Shown piece by piece: positions 36,941 through 45,344 of a DNA stretch of 64,000 bases. The stretch is from Robinsoniella peoriensis. Lineage in GTDB: Bacteria; Bacillota; Clostridia; Lachnospirales; Lachnospiraceae. The notes under the pieces were generated by a model. That model made no database searches and was not told the origin of the DNA. It saw nothing but the letters and a program-made list of their open reading frames with translations. Within the stretch, counting starts at the first letter, position 1, and each line of letters begins with the position of its first letter. Where the stretch lies: assembly GCF_000797495.1 (NCBI RefSeq), contig NZ_JTGN01000001.1, positions 317,501 through 381,500 on the forward strand, given 5' to 3'. Made by a program: the position numbers and the translations under genes.

Positions 36941-38377
36941 TTAAGAATTAAAAATTAGTGTCTTGATGACGACAGGAACTACCCGCCCTTCACCGATTGG
37001 TTCTCCGATATCAATGTAATCACCGCTTTGTGTCCTGATACCGTCGATGCAGATGACCTCCTTACTGTGCTTTAATTTTACATTCAGAGCATGTCCCAGT
37101 GCTTTTGCGATATCGTGTTCTGCCACGATCAGTAACGGATATCTGATTGATATCAGTTCCTTCGCCCCATTGATAATAGCCTGGGCCAGTTCCTGGATAC
37201 CGGCAAAACCCGAATATCCTGTTCCCGCAAATGAAATAGCGATTTGTTCGGCTTCCCCCTCGGAAATATACAAAGGTATCTGCCGCCTGATGGATTCTTC
37301 GATTCCCTGACAGGTTTTTTCTTCCTCTTCGCTGATTTTCAGGATTGGTATATTTTTCATCGGAAGCTGATTTTTTTCATAGGAAATCGTACTTCCGCTG
37401 ATTTCTGTGGTATGAGTCCCGGCACCGACTACGGTAGCCCGGATCGTCTCTACTGCCTGATACAGTTCTAAATTCTGTAAAAACCGGTTTCTTCTGATTT
37501 CCTGTCCCAGTATGATTCCTACATCTCCATACTGAAACAGATCGTTACCGGCTTCCTGATATATGTAATCAGCAACGCCTCCGGAAAAGGTAACGGCTTT
37601 TGGTATTACTTCCTCCTTCAGCCCATTGCCACCATTCGTAAATATTTCATTATAATAGTCTGACTTTGGCAGTGTATGAAGAGACTGACCAATCAGATCC
37701 GCCATTAAGGTACAGATACTTCTTATTTTAGCTGCATCTGCAATCTCTCCTACGGAGATCGGGATGCCCAGACGTTCTGCCAGCTTTTGTATTTTGGAAT
37801 AAATGTAAGTAATACGCTTTGTTCCCCGGTCTACTTTAATCAGCCTTCCGCCAATATCCAGACAGGTGGTTCCAATTAGATTTCCGTGGTCAAAAACCGC
37901 TATATTACTGGTCCCACCGCCTACGTCAACATTTGCAACCACAGTTCTTTTTTCTTTTGAAAAATTATCTGCCCCTGCACCTCTGCCGGATAGTACGGAT
38001 TCCAGGTCCGGACCGGCCGTCGCAACTACAAAGTCTCCCGCCAGACCACTTAATCTATCCAGCACTACATTTGCATTTTCTTTTCTGGCTGTTTCTCCCG
38101 TTATAATAACTGCACCGGTTTTTATCTCCTCCGGTTTGATTCCCGCCTTATGGTACTGGCTCTCTAAGATCTGTTTTACCGCTTCCCCATCAATCTCCGT
38201 CTGGGACAATAAAGGAGTAAAAAAGATTTCACTGCGGAAAATAACTTTCTTATCTACAATGCTGATTCTGGGAACCGTATAGCTGGTTGCCTGGTTTTCA
38301 ATGGTCAATTCACTGAATACCAACTGTGTGGTGGAGGTTCCAATATCAATTCCCACACTTAAAATGACTTCATGCAT
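36941..38377 (-). CDS. eutA: Ethanolamine ammonia-lyase reactivase EutA
   Basis: A 478-residue ASKHA-fold ATPase that frees inactive cobalamin from the lyase. SVGIDIGTSTTQLVF is the phosphate-binding start, VANVDVGGGTSNIAVFD the second phosphate loop, and KAVTFSGGVADYIY a later motif. It follows eutW after an attenuated leader (see 38456-38530), so eutA and the genes after it have an extra control point. Confidence 0.94.
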   Translation of the reverse strand: MHEVILSVGIDIGTSTTQLVFSELTIENQATSYTVPRISIVDKKVIFRSEIFFTPLLSQTEIDGEAVKQILESQYHKAGIKPEEIKTGAVIITGETARKENANVVLDRLSGLAGDFVVATAGPDLESVLSGRGAGADNFSKEKRTVVANVDVGGGTSNIAVFDHGNLIGTTCLDIGGRLIKVDRGTKRITYIYSKIQKLAERLGIPISVGEIADAAKIRSICTLMADLIGQSLHTLPKSDYYNEIFTNGGNGLKEEVIPKAVTFSGGVADYIYQEAGNDLFQYGDVGIILGQEIRRNRFLQNLELYQAVETIRATVVGAGTHTTEISGSTISYEKNQLPMKNIPILKISEEEEKTCQGIEESIRRQIPLYISEGEAEQIAISFAGTGYSGFAGIQELAQAIINGAKELISIRYPLLIVAEHDIAKALGHALNVKLKHSKEVICIDGIRTQSGDYIDIGEPIGEGRVVPVVIKTLIFNS

Positions 38378-38418
38378 GTTCTGCCTCCCTTATATTTGAT
38401 AACCCGATAGGATGAATC

Positions 38419-38513
38419 GTGTCTGAAAAATGCTCTGGAGCACCCTCCAAACAAGAAAAAAAGCCCAGGTGCAGAATTTTCTGCTCCTAAGCTTCACCGC
38501 TTTTTTCAGACAC
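38419..38513 (-). repeat. Dispersed palindrome, copy in the eutA leader
   Basis: Arms GTGTCTGAAAAATGC and GCTTTTTTCAGACAC, 66 bases apart, enclosing the terminator and second antiterminator hairpin of the eutA leader. Its upstream arm overlaps the first antiterminator hairpin. Confidence 0.65.
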
Positions 38514-38530
38514 CCCTGCATCGGACTGTC
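38456..38530 (-). promoter_or_regulatory. ANTAR (EutV) antiterminator plus terminator before eutA
   Basis: First hairpin at 38509-38530: 8-bp stem (one G-G mismatch) with hexaloop GATGCA. Second at 38489-38502: AAGC/GCTT stem with hexaloop GGTGAA. The 3' arm of the second is the 5' arm of a terminator (38463-38492, followed by seven T), so the two cannot form together. This is the arrangement bound by ANTAR proteins such as EutV. It starts just after the eutW stop codon. Confidence 0.75.
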
Positions 38531-38534
38531 TTAT

Positions 38535-39929
38535 TCAATTGTACATTTTAAAATCAAAACTTGCTCTGGTACCTTCCGGCCCTGATTTTATCTTAAACTT
38601 GCCGTGCAGTTTTTCTCTTACCACACTATCTACGATATATAATCCCAGGCTCTTTCTTTTTACTGCATCAACTGCAAACCCTTTTCCGTTATCTGTTATA
38701 CTCACCTGGGAATACATCTTCCCATGGGTAATCTCGATAATAATATGCCCGGACGTTACATCCGTAAACGCATACTTAAATGAGTTTTGCAGTAATTCAT
38801 TAATTACAAGGGTAACTGATGATGCCACTTCTGCATTCAGCTTAAATTCATCTCCAATGACATCAATTTTAACTTCCAGATCCGGATAGATATATGATCT
38901 TAACAGATCCCGTTTTATACTTTCCACAACTTCATAGATATTAACATTATCATCCTCACCCTGCAGGATCAATTCATGGGTTATGGAAATTGATAGAAGG
39001 CGGTTAATCGTATCCTCCAGCACTTCTTTTACCTCGTCGTTTTCACTTCTTCTGCTCTGCATACGCAGAATACTGGCAATCATCTGAAAATTATTTTTGA
39101 TCCGATGATGCATTTCTTTTAAAGCAACTGATTTATTCACCAATTCCTTTTCTTTTTCTCTAAGGTGCGTAATATCACTTAAAACAATTGCGAACTGAAT
39201 TCCGTTTTTCCCAAGGGGAATCTGCTTTACCCTCAGAAAATATTTTCCAACAGTGACTTCAACTCCGGTTTTTTCAAGTTCCCCGGGCTGATACTCACGC
39301 TCCGGCTGATATAAAAGAATATTATCATAAGGCATGTCCAGAATATCACCGCCATATCCAAGCTTGGCATACAGTTCCTTTGCCATCATATTGCGGAAAC
39401 ATACTTTTCCTTTATCATCCACCATCATTAATGCTTCATCTATATACTGCATCAGCCAGTCATATTCGTGTATTAAATTATCAAATACATTTACTTGTCT
39501 TGGCTTTTCATCTTCTATGGCCTCAATTTCTTCTACCGCACGTTTTTCCGTTATTAACACACCGATAATGCGGTTATCATTAAAAATAGGTTCTACATTC
39601 TGCATTACTTCTGTTCTCTCCTGGGTTACTGCCTTTACATATTTCGTCCCGATTCCCAGTCGGATCGTACGCTCTACTGCCGGTTCATCTTCTTTTCTGG
39701 CAAGCATTCCCACTACGCTTTTGGCATAAGCAGAGGGTACATTTTCCGGATTCGCCTCACAGATTACAATCGCGGTGGATTTATCTTCTGTAATGCAGTC
39801 AATAAACACATCACATCCTACCATGTTCGCAATGAGCTGAAGACTAGGCTGCATAGCTTCAATCACTTGAATATCCGAATCGGTAAGCGGAGTGCATTCT
39901 TTGCATAAATCATATACTTTAGAACTCAC
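38535..39929 (-). CDS. eutW: Ethanolamine-sensing histidine kinase EutW
   Basis: A 464-residue soluble sensor kinase. Residues 1-135 form the H_kinase_N sensor domain, 150-245 look like a PAS domain, and 260-460 are a HisKA_2/HATPase pair with the phosphorylated His in LKEMHHRIKNNFQMIASILRM and the ATP lid SLGLYIVDSVV. Such kinases sense ethanolamine and phosphorylate EutV. The GTG start overlaps the eutV stop by 4 bases (GTGA), so the pair is translationally coupled. Confidence 0.92.
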   Translation of the reverse strand: MSSKVYDLCKECTPLTDSDIQVIEAMQPSLQLIANMVGCDVFIDCITEDKSTAIVICEANPENVPSAYAKSVVGMLARKEDEPAVERTIRLGIGTKYVKAVTQERTEVMQNVEPIFNDNRIIGVLITEKRAVEEIEAIEDEKPRQVNVFDNLIHEYDWLMQYIDEALMMVDDKGKVCFRNMMAKELYAKLGYGGDILDMPYDNILLYQPEREYQPGELEKTGVEVTVGKYFLRVKQIPLGKNGIQFAIVLSDITHLREKEKELVNKSVALKEMHHRIKNNFQMIASILRMQSRRSENDEVKEVLEDTINRLLSISITHELILQGEDDNVNIYEVVESIKRDLLRSYIYPDLEVKIDVIGDEFKLNAEVASSVTLVINELLQNSFKYAFTDVTSGHIIIEITHGKMYSQVSITDNGKGFAVDAVKRKSLGLYIVDSVVREKLHGKFKIKSGPEGTRASFDFKMYN

Positions 39930-40516
39930 ACATGCCCACCTGCTTTCAATAATATCATTTCTGCCACACGTTTCATAGACAGCTTTTTTGCCTGACTTAA
40001 ACTTCTGATATAATCATAAGCCTCCTGCTCAGAGATTTTTTTCTCCTGCATGATAAAGCCTTTTGCTTTTTCTATAATTTTCCTGCTTTCCAGCTGTTTC
40101 TTTGCCTGTGTTCCTTCCTGCTTTAACTGCTTCATCTGAGCACTCTGCGCAAGCGCCACCTCAATAGCCGGAATCATCGTCCTTACCGCTACCGGTTTGA
40201 CTATGTAACCGGAAACGCCGATCTCTTTTGCCTTACGGATACAGTCTTTATCACTATAAGCTGTCAGCATCATAACCGTATCCACAATATCCTCTTCTTT
40301 TAATACTTTTGCCGCACAAAACCCATCTAAAAGCGGCATTTCAATGTCCATTAATACAAGATCCGGTCTTACCGCCTTACAAACTTCAATTGCATCGAAA
40401 CCATCGGATGCTTCTCCGACAACTTCGTAATTCTGATCCTCCAGCAATTCTTTCAGGTCCATTCTGGTAATCGGCTCATCATCCGCAATTACCACCCTTA
40501 CTTTTGATTCTTCCAT
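39926..40516 (-). CDS. eutV: ANTAR response regulator EutV
   Basis: A 196-residue response regulator: receiver domain (1-120) with the phosphorylated Asp in LVLMDIEMPLLDG and K in VKPVAV, a short coiled-coil (125-150), and the C-terminal ANTAR RNA-binding domain (about 140-194, with KAKGFIMQEKKISEQEAYDYIRS and KLSMKRVAEMIL). Once phosphorylated it binds paired hexaloop hairpins and stops terminators forming. Three such leaders are in this window. The ATG at 40516 has GCGGAGGT upstream. Confidence 0.95.
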   Translation of the reverse strand: MEESKVRVVIADDEPITRMDLKELLEDQNYEVVGEASDGFDAIEVCKAVRPDLVLMDIEMPLLDGFCAAKVLKEEDIVDTVMMLTAYSDKDCIRKAKEIGVSGYIVKPVAVRTMIPAIEVALAQSAQMKQLKQEGTQAKKQLESRKIIEKAKGFIMQEKKISEQEAYDYIRSLSQAKKLSMKRVAEMILLKAGGHV

Positions 40517-40586
40517 TTGTACCTCCGCATTATACCTCACATTACTTCTGTCGATTATGCTTTATATCCGGATCACTTATGATCTG

Positions 40587-41021
40587 CTAGTGATCCTCCA
40601 GGTATTGAATAACGTCTTCCATACCTTTTCCCGCAACTGCACTTGTTAAAAAAATCTTTTTTGCTCCTGCATTTTCCAGATACTTTACTGCCAGAGCGGT
40701 CTGCTCCCGGGAAGCAGCATCGCATTTTGTTACAATTCCAATGACCGGCTTCGTAAACATCGATGTGAACATTGGCGCAAACATACTGCCGTCTGCAGTA
40801 GCATCCTGCACAAAGATGATCACATCCGCCTCAGCTGAAGTTACCTGCAGTGCACGGTATAACCCCCGTCTCTCCAGATATTCTCCCGGTGTATCGATCA
40901 GCTCTTTCCCCAGGATTTCAATCGCCTGGGTCTTCTTATATTTTATTGATTCACCCATAAGATACTGGCATAGCGTAGTCTTACCTGCGTATGTCCTGCC
41001 TACAAACATTACTTTCTTCAT
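40587..41021 (-). CDS. eutP: EutP/PduV-type GTPase
   Basis: A 144-residue small GTP-binding protein. P-loop GRTYAGKTTL, switch DTPGEYLE and TKCD are visible. Its role in ethanolamine metabolism is unsettled; acetate kinase activity and roles in compartment dynamics have been proposed for the family. It lies between eutS and eutV with a 21-base gap to eutS. Confidence 0.92.
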   Translation of the reverse strand: MKKVMFVGRTYAGKTTLCQYLMGESIKYKKTQAIEILGKELIDTPGEYLERRGLYRALQVTSAEADVIIFVQDATADGSMFAPMFTSMFTKPVIGIVTKCDAASREQTALAVKYLENAGAKKIFLTSAVAGKGMEDVIQYLEDH

Positions 41022-41042
41022 GGTATGTCCACTCCCTTATAG

Positions 41043-41393
41043 TCAGGTTCTAGTGATTTTAGAAGGAGTGAAATCTAACATGTCGCCTAACACATTCATA
41101 ATTTCATGCAAAGAAGCATCCACAGCAGCAATATCACCGGTAATAACCAACGACCCGCTGAAACGATCAACAAAACCAATCTTCACATCTGCCGCTTTCG
41201 TTGCTACATCTGCGCCTATAATGGCACCTTCACTGGGTGTTATAGTTAAAATACCAATTGCTCCGCGCCCATCAACCAGGCCCAGCTTAGTATACAGGTC
41301 TTCATCCGGGTTGGCAATCAAATGTGCCAAAGTAACCTGCTTCCCCGGAACAAACTCCTGAATAATTCTTTTTTTCTCATCTAATTCTATCAT
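41043..41393 (-). CDS. eutS: Shell protein EutS
   Basis: A 116-residue circularly permuted BMC-domain protein; bent EutS hexamers make shell edges. [21 protein letters not shown] and [27 protein letters not shown] are typical. AAGGAGTG precedes the ATG at 41393. First gene of the main eut operon, behind a long leader with an antiterminator. Confidence 0.95.
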   Translation of the reverse strand: MIELDEKKRIIQEFVPGKQVTLAHLIANPDEDLYTKLGLVDGRGAIGILTITPSEGAIIGADVATKAADVKIGFVDRFSGSLVITGDIAAVDASLHEIMNVLGDMLDFTPSKITRT

Positions 41394-41433
41394 ATTTTCA
41401 CTCCTTATGCAGTAAAATATCCTGTAAAAGCGC

Positions 41434-41510
41434 AAAAAACCCCCAGAAATAAATTTCCGGAAGTTCCATCACTTCGTAAAAACACTGCAGGTCATTACGT
41501 CACAACCCGC
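41434..41510 (-). promoter_or_regulatory. ANTAR (EutV) antiterminator plus terminator before eutS
   Basis: First hairpin 41487-41510: 9-bp stem (with G-T pairs), hexaloop GACGTA. Second hairpin 41460-41475: GAAGT/ACTTC stem, hexaloop GATGGA. Its 3' arm overlaps the 5' arm of a terminator at 41440-41463 (10 bp, followed by six T). The loops share G at positions 1 and 4 and A at 2 and 6. Classic EutV target layout. Confidence 0.8.
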
Positions 41511-41592
41511 TTATTCAATTGAAAAGATCTCTCTTTTGTTATACTTTAATGCATACTTCATAGTTGGTAATATGTATACGTACTTTCAAACT

Positions 41593-41614
41593 TATCGTAA
41601 TCCCGCTTACGATA
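41593..41614 (-). other. Extra hexaloop hairpin in the eutS leader
   Basis: Perfect 8-bp stem TATCGTAA/TTACGATA with hexaloop GCGGGA, about 80 bases upstream of the antiterminator pair. The loop has G at 1 and 4 and A at 6, like the EutV targets, but no terminator follows. Confidence 0.5.
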
Positions 41615-41676
41615 CTGCCTGATATGCAGTGCGACTGCGAACTGCATTCACATTTTCGCACTTACTTCTATAGCGA

Positions 41677-41706
41677 CTATACACTATTTTATACAGTTTT
41701 GTCAAC
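41677..41706 (-). promoter_or_regulatory. Promoter of the main eut operon
   Basis: TTGACA at 41706-41701, 18 bases, TATAGT at 41682-41677. This gives a leader of about 275 bases before eutS. Confidence 0.75.
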
Positions 41707-41767
41707 ACTTTTCGTCAATTATATGTTATTTTTTACCATTGTTATCTCTGTTTTTCACCATTTGTTC

Positions 41768-42928
41768 CTACATCTTTAAATATTTACTTTTCCCATAATA
41801 AGCTTCCCGGAAAACAGTTTCGATTTCTTCCGGAAGACACTTTCTCGGATTTGTAGCCGTACACCTGTCCTCACAGGCAATTCGTGACATCTCTGATACC
41901 GATGCTTCAAATGCACTCTGATCCTCCCAGGCATCTTTGATTTGCAGCGGCATTTTAAACTCCCTGCACAGTTTTTCCATTCCATGAATCAGGTTTACCA
42001 CACCGGAACGGACACTGTAGGATTCATAACCTGCCAGTTTCGCCAGTCTTGCATATTTTTTTGCTGCCCCTGTTTCTTTTTCACCGCCAACATCCTGAAT
42101 TCCGGCATTGTAAGCAATTACGTAGGGAAGCAGCACTGCATTTGCACGTCCGTGGGGCAAAGAAGCACGAATACCCAGAATATGCGCCATTCCATGATTT
42201 ACCCCAAGGGAAACACTGTCAAATGCCATTCCTGCCAGACAGGACGCATGATGCATATTTTCTCTCGCTTCCAAATCATCACCCTGATGATATGCCCTTC
42301 GCAGACTGTCAAACGCCATTTTAAATGCCTTTTCCGCCAGTGCATCTGAAAAATCAGTTGCATTTGCAGAAACATAAGCCTCCATGGCATGGGTTAATAC
42401 ATCCATTCCGGTATCAGCCGTAATAGCCGGTGGTACGCTTACCGTAAGGTGTGCGTCTAACACTGCTATGTCCGGAAGCAGGCTGTCATCCACAAGCGGA
42501 TATTTTATATTTTTCTCATGATCTGATATTATGGAAAATCTCGTAACTTCAGATCCTGTACCGCTGGTGGTTGGAATCGCTATAGATAGACACCGGGGCA
42601 GTCCTGCCGTTCTGACTGCAAAGTACATAATTCCTTTCGCTGTATCAATTGCGGAACCGCCTCCAAAAGAAATCACCGTATCCGGTTTAAACTCATCAAT
42701 GATAGAAATTCCTTTCATAACCAACTCAATATCGGGATTGGGCACCACATCGGAAAATACATAATATGGAATTCCTGCTGCCTCCAGTTTCTCTGTCACA
42801 TAAGTAATCCTGCCGCTTTCCACCAAAAATTTGTCAGTTACAATAAACACACTCTTCGTGTCAGGACAAACACTGGAAATGTCCAGTTCACCCATAAAAA
42901 TTTCTGTACCCAGTTGAAATGTTTTCAT
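41768..42928 (-). CDS. eutG: Iron-dependent alcohol dehydrogenase EutG
   Basis: A 386-residue group III alcohol dehydrogenase that reduces acetaldehyde to ethanol and regenerates NAD+ inside the compartment. NAD-binding ISFGGGSAIDTAKG, IPTTSGTGSEVTRFSI, and metal ligands in ADTGMDVLTHAMEAY and GVNHGMAHILG / LPHGRANAVLLPY are visible. The ATG at 42928 is chosen because AAGGA lies 7 bases before it. It has its own promoter and an attenuated leader, separate from the eutS operon. Confidence 0.9.
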   Translation of the reverse strand: MKTFQLGTEIFMGELDISSVCPDTKSVFIVTDKFLVESGRITYVTEKLEAAGIPYYVFSDVVPNPDIELVMKGISIIDEFKPDTVISFGGGSAIDTAKGIMYFAVRTAGLPRCLSIAIPTTSGTGSEVTRFSIISDHEKNIKYPLVDDSLLPDIAVLDAHLTVSVPPAITADTGMDVLTHAMEAYVSANATDFSDALAEKAFKMAFDSLRRAYHQGDDLEARENMHHASCLAGMAFDSVSLGVNHGMAHILGIRASLPHGRANAVLLPYVIAYNAGIQDVGGEKETGAAKKYARLAKLAGYESYSVRSGVVNLIHGMEKLCREFKMPLQIKDAWEDQSAFEASVSEMSRIACEDRCTATNPRKCLPEEIETVFREAYYGKSKYLKM

Positions 42929-43044
42929 CTTCAATTCCTTATCCTCCATATTCTTCATACCCGCATATTGAATGCTCTCTTTGCTGCACCGCCTATCAAG
43001 AAACAATTCAAACCCGGCAATCAAACAAAACGCCTAAACAACAT

Positions 43045-43117
43045 AAAAAGTGCCTCGGATAAAATTCATCCAAGACACTTCAACGTACCTTTAAGCTCCA
43101 TGTACTGCGCCGCACAT
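43045..43117 (-). promoter_or_regulatory. Probable ANTAR (EutV) antiterminator plus terminator before eutG
   Basis: First hairpin 43100-43117: ATGTGC/GTACAT stem, hexaloop GGCGCA. Second 43078-43095: stem with one A-G mismatch and hexaloop GGTACG, whose 3' arm overlaps a 13-bp terminator stem (43048-43080) followed by TTTTT. The second loop lacks the G4 and A6 of the others, so this target is less certain. Confidence 0.6.
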
Positions 43118-43134
43118 AGAATATTCTGAAATCA

Positions 43135-43163
43135 ATTATACGCACCTGCTCTGGAAAAGTCAA
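43135..43163 (-). promoter_or_regulatory. Promoter of eutG
   Basis: TTGACT at 43163-43158, 17 bases, TATAAT at 43140-43135. The start site would be about 10 bases before the first antiterminator hairpin. Confidence 0.8.
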
Positions 43164-43181
43164 GAAATTTATAGTCATCTC

Positions 43182-44399
43182 CTATTTTTTCAAAAACTCT
43201 CTGGATCTGTACCGATCCCGGTACTGCTGGGGAGTTACCCCATTACATTTCTTAAACACGCTGCCAAAATGGCTCTGGGAATTAAAGCAGACATAACTGC
43301 TGATTTCCGTCAGGGTTGCATCGGAATATTTCAGCAGGTTCTCCGCCCTTTTTACACGAACGCGGTTAATGTATTCATTCATGGATATTCCTTCTTCTTT
43401 TTTAAATAGATGGGACAGGTAATTTTTATTGATCCCAATTGCATCTGCCGCTTCCTCCAGCCGGATTTTATATTGATAATGATTTATAATATAGTCCTTA
43501 CACTGTTCAATATAATTAGACCGGACTTTTTCTTTTCTGGCTTCCATCACCTGTCTTGTAAATTCCATAGTGCTGAGCCTTCGCAATTCAATCAGCTGCC
43601 CCACATCACTGCATTTATCAATCTTATCAATATAAACATCGCTTAATATATAAGCCTCCGCCGGAGTAACTCCGCTCTCAATTGCGGCTCTGGTTGCTAG
43701 CGTAACCGCACAGATCGCCAGATTTCTCTGGTGGTTCATTTCCTTTCTTGACAGTTTACCTGCATTTTCAGCCAAAGAATCGCTCATTTCTTTTGCTTTT
43801 ACTTCATCGCCATTCTTTATGCAGTTAATCCATTGGAGTTCTTCCATGTAGGTATGGTGATAAGCTTCTTCCTCAACCTTGCCAATGCGAAAGGTTGCTT
43901 TATCCCGTTCCAGCTCTTCCGGGTCTACATAGGCCAGATTATTTTCCTTAAGCAGCATTTCTTCGTTACATATTTCACCGGTTATGGTGGTATATATCAT
44001 ACTGATCAGCGAGATCATCTGCAAAAACCCCAGTCTGGCAGGTGCTTTTTGCTCGATCTTCTCCATGTTATGCAGCTTATAAAAACGGTGTACTTCCACA
44101 TTTGAAAGAAATTCCGAACACATCGGTCCCGCCAGGACATATTGATTTTCATCAGCCTTTATTGCACTGAAATAAATTGCTTTATTTTCCACTATCACTG
44201 CCGGACAAGCAATGCCGTTGCACCTCTCAATCAGCTTGTTGGTAAAGTGGGAATCAGCCCCAAGGGGGTTTTCCTCTTTCTCAAAATTACCATAGCATTC
44301 CGTGATCCCGGCTCCTGATTCATATAAAAACAGGGCAATATTTGATAGCAGGCACAGCTTTTGCATACTGTACTTTTTCTTCTTATCTATGACAAACAC
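43182..44399 (-). CDS. AraC-family regulator
   Basis: A 405-residue regulator (or 394 from an inner ATG at 44366). The last 100 residues are two AraC helix-turn-helices (RLEEAADAIGINKNYLSHLFKKEEG and LTEISSYVCFNSQSHFGSVFKKCNGVTPQQYRDRYR). The N-terminal 290 residues resemble the YesN/YesS-type sensor part (long helical region with AIESGVTPAEAYILSDVYIDKID) without membrane segments; I cannot name a ligand. It overlaps the end of the MerR gene by 13 bases. Being next to eutG it could act on ethanolamine genes, but it also goes with the MerR gene. Confidence 0.82.
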   Translation of the reverse strand: MFVIDKKKKYSMQKLCLLSNIALFLYESGAGITECYGNFEKEENPLGADSHFTNKLIERCNGIACPAVIVENKAIYFSAIKADENQYVLAGPMCSEFLSNVEVHRFYKLHNMEKIEQKAPARLGFLQMISLISMIYTTITGEICNEEMLLKENNLAYVDPEELERDKATFRIGKVEEEAYHHTYMEELQWINCIKNGDEVKAKEMSDSLAENAGKLSRKEMNHQRNLAICAVTLATRAAIESGVTPAEAYILSDVYIDKIDKCSDVGQLIELRRLSTMEFTRQVMEARKEKVRSNYIEQCKDYIINHYQYKIRLEEAADAIGINKNYLSHLFKKEEGISMNEYINRVRVKRAENLLKYSDATLTEISSYVCFNSQSHFGSVFKKCNGVTPQQYRDRYRSREFLKK

Positions 44400-45214
44400 C
44401 CCTTTTTATCTTTTATAACCGGTAACTGCAATTCGGTCAGCCACTCCCCGGGATCTTCTGCATTCCAGATGCCATCTATATAACTCTCCCTTGGATTCCC
44501 GGCTGCAATATATCCATTTTCCTCCACCCACTTAAATAAATAGGCATAAGCATTTGGAAGCTTTTCATAAGATCCTTTATGCATGACAGAGGCAACCACC
44601 ACAGGTTCCATTTTCTTAAAAACAACTCCTTCAACTTCATTGCCAAAACGGGTGACCGCTTCGCAGAACTCTATATTTATATCTTTCTCCCGGTATTCAC
44701 CATCCAGATATACACAAAAGCAGTATTCCGGTATGGCACATTTCAAATCGGGATTCGCTTCCTGCACCGCAGCACCGATCCCCGGAATGATTTGAAAATA
44801 AGAACTGTAACCCGGAATAGTAAGCCGTTTGGAATAAACTATGCATTCCGGTATTTCTTTAATTATACCCTGGTACTGTCTCATGCTTTCCGCTTCGCTG
44901 CCGGACAGCATAAAATTAATCCTGGAGATCTGATCCCTGCCCTCTCTTAATTCTTCCTCAAGCTCTCTTTTTCGATTATGAAGTATCTCCTCCATATTAT
45001 GTCCATCCTGAATCAATTTGATTTCCATAATAGACAGTCCAATTTGACGCAACGCCTGAATGTGGTGCAGTTCCAGAATCTGCCGGGTTGAATAAAAGCG
45101 GTAGTTTGTTTCATCATCAATATACTCCGGTTTCAGAAGTCCCACCTCATTATAATAGCGCAGTGTTTTAATGGTTGTCTTGCAAAGCTTGGAAAATTCT
45201 CCAATCCGGAACAT
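44387..45214 (-). CDS. MerR-family regulator with GyrI-like effector domain
   Basis: A 275-residue MerR protein: HTH (1-70, FRIGEFSKLCKTTIKTLRYYNEVGLLKPEYID), a coiled-coil linker (75-115) and a C-terminal GyrI-like small-molecule domain (about 120-270, ending in a YIDGIWNAEDPGEWLTELQLPV-type strand). Proteins of this build (BltR/BmrR-like) usually sense drugs. A textbook MerR promoter with 19-base spacer and dyad lies before it, so it likely controls its own operon. It shares an end overlap with the AraC gene. Confidence 0.87.
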   Translation of the reverse strand: MFRIGEFSKLCKTTIKTLRYYNEVGLLKPEYIDDETNYRFYSTRQILELHHIQALRQIGLSIMEIKLIQDGHNMEEILHNRKRELEEELREGRDQISRINFMLSGSEAESMRQYQGIIKEIPECIVYSKRLTIPGYSSYFQIIPGIGAAVQEANPDLKCAIPEYCFCVYLDGEYREKDINIEFCEAVTRFGNEVEGVVFKKMEPVVVASVMHKGSYEKLPNAYAYLFKWVEENGYIAAGNPRESYIDGIWNAEDPGEWLTELQLPVIKDKKGCLS

Positions 45215-45253
45215 ATCTTTTCCTCCTCGTATTTGTCAGATGTATTTGCATTT

Positions 45254-45284
45254 ATTATACATCCTCCCTTAAGGGGAGAGTCAA
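45254..45284 (-). promoter_or_regulatory. MerR-type promoter/operator
   Basis: TTGACT and TATAAT are 19 bases apart (a long spacer, as MerR activators need) and the spacer holds the dyad CTCCC-CTTAA-GGGAG. Confidence 0.8.
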
Positions 45285-45344
45285 GTATTTTTCCAAAAAG
45301 AATGATCCGCTGCTTTATTCCTTTTTTTCATCGCAATCTCTCCT

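Noticed and set aside
41520-41670. Adenosylcobalamin riboswitch in the eutS leader
   Set aside because: Expected from enterococcal eut loci, but I found no B12-box (GCCACTG) or aptamer core; only hairpins are visible.
43048-43080. Hairpin as simple terminator of the AraC gene
   Set aside because: A good promoter (43135-43163) lies between the AraC gene and the hairpin, so it belongs to the eutG leader.
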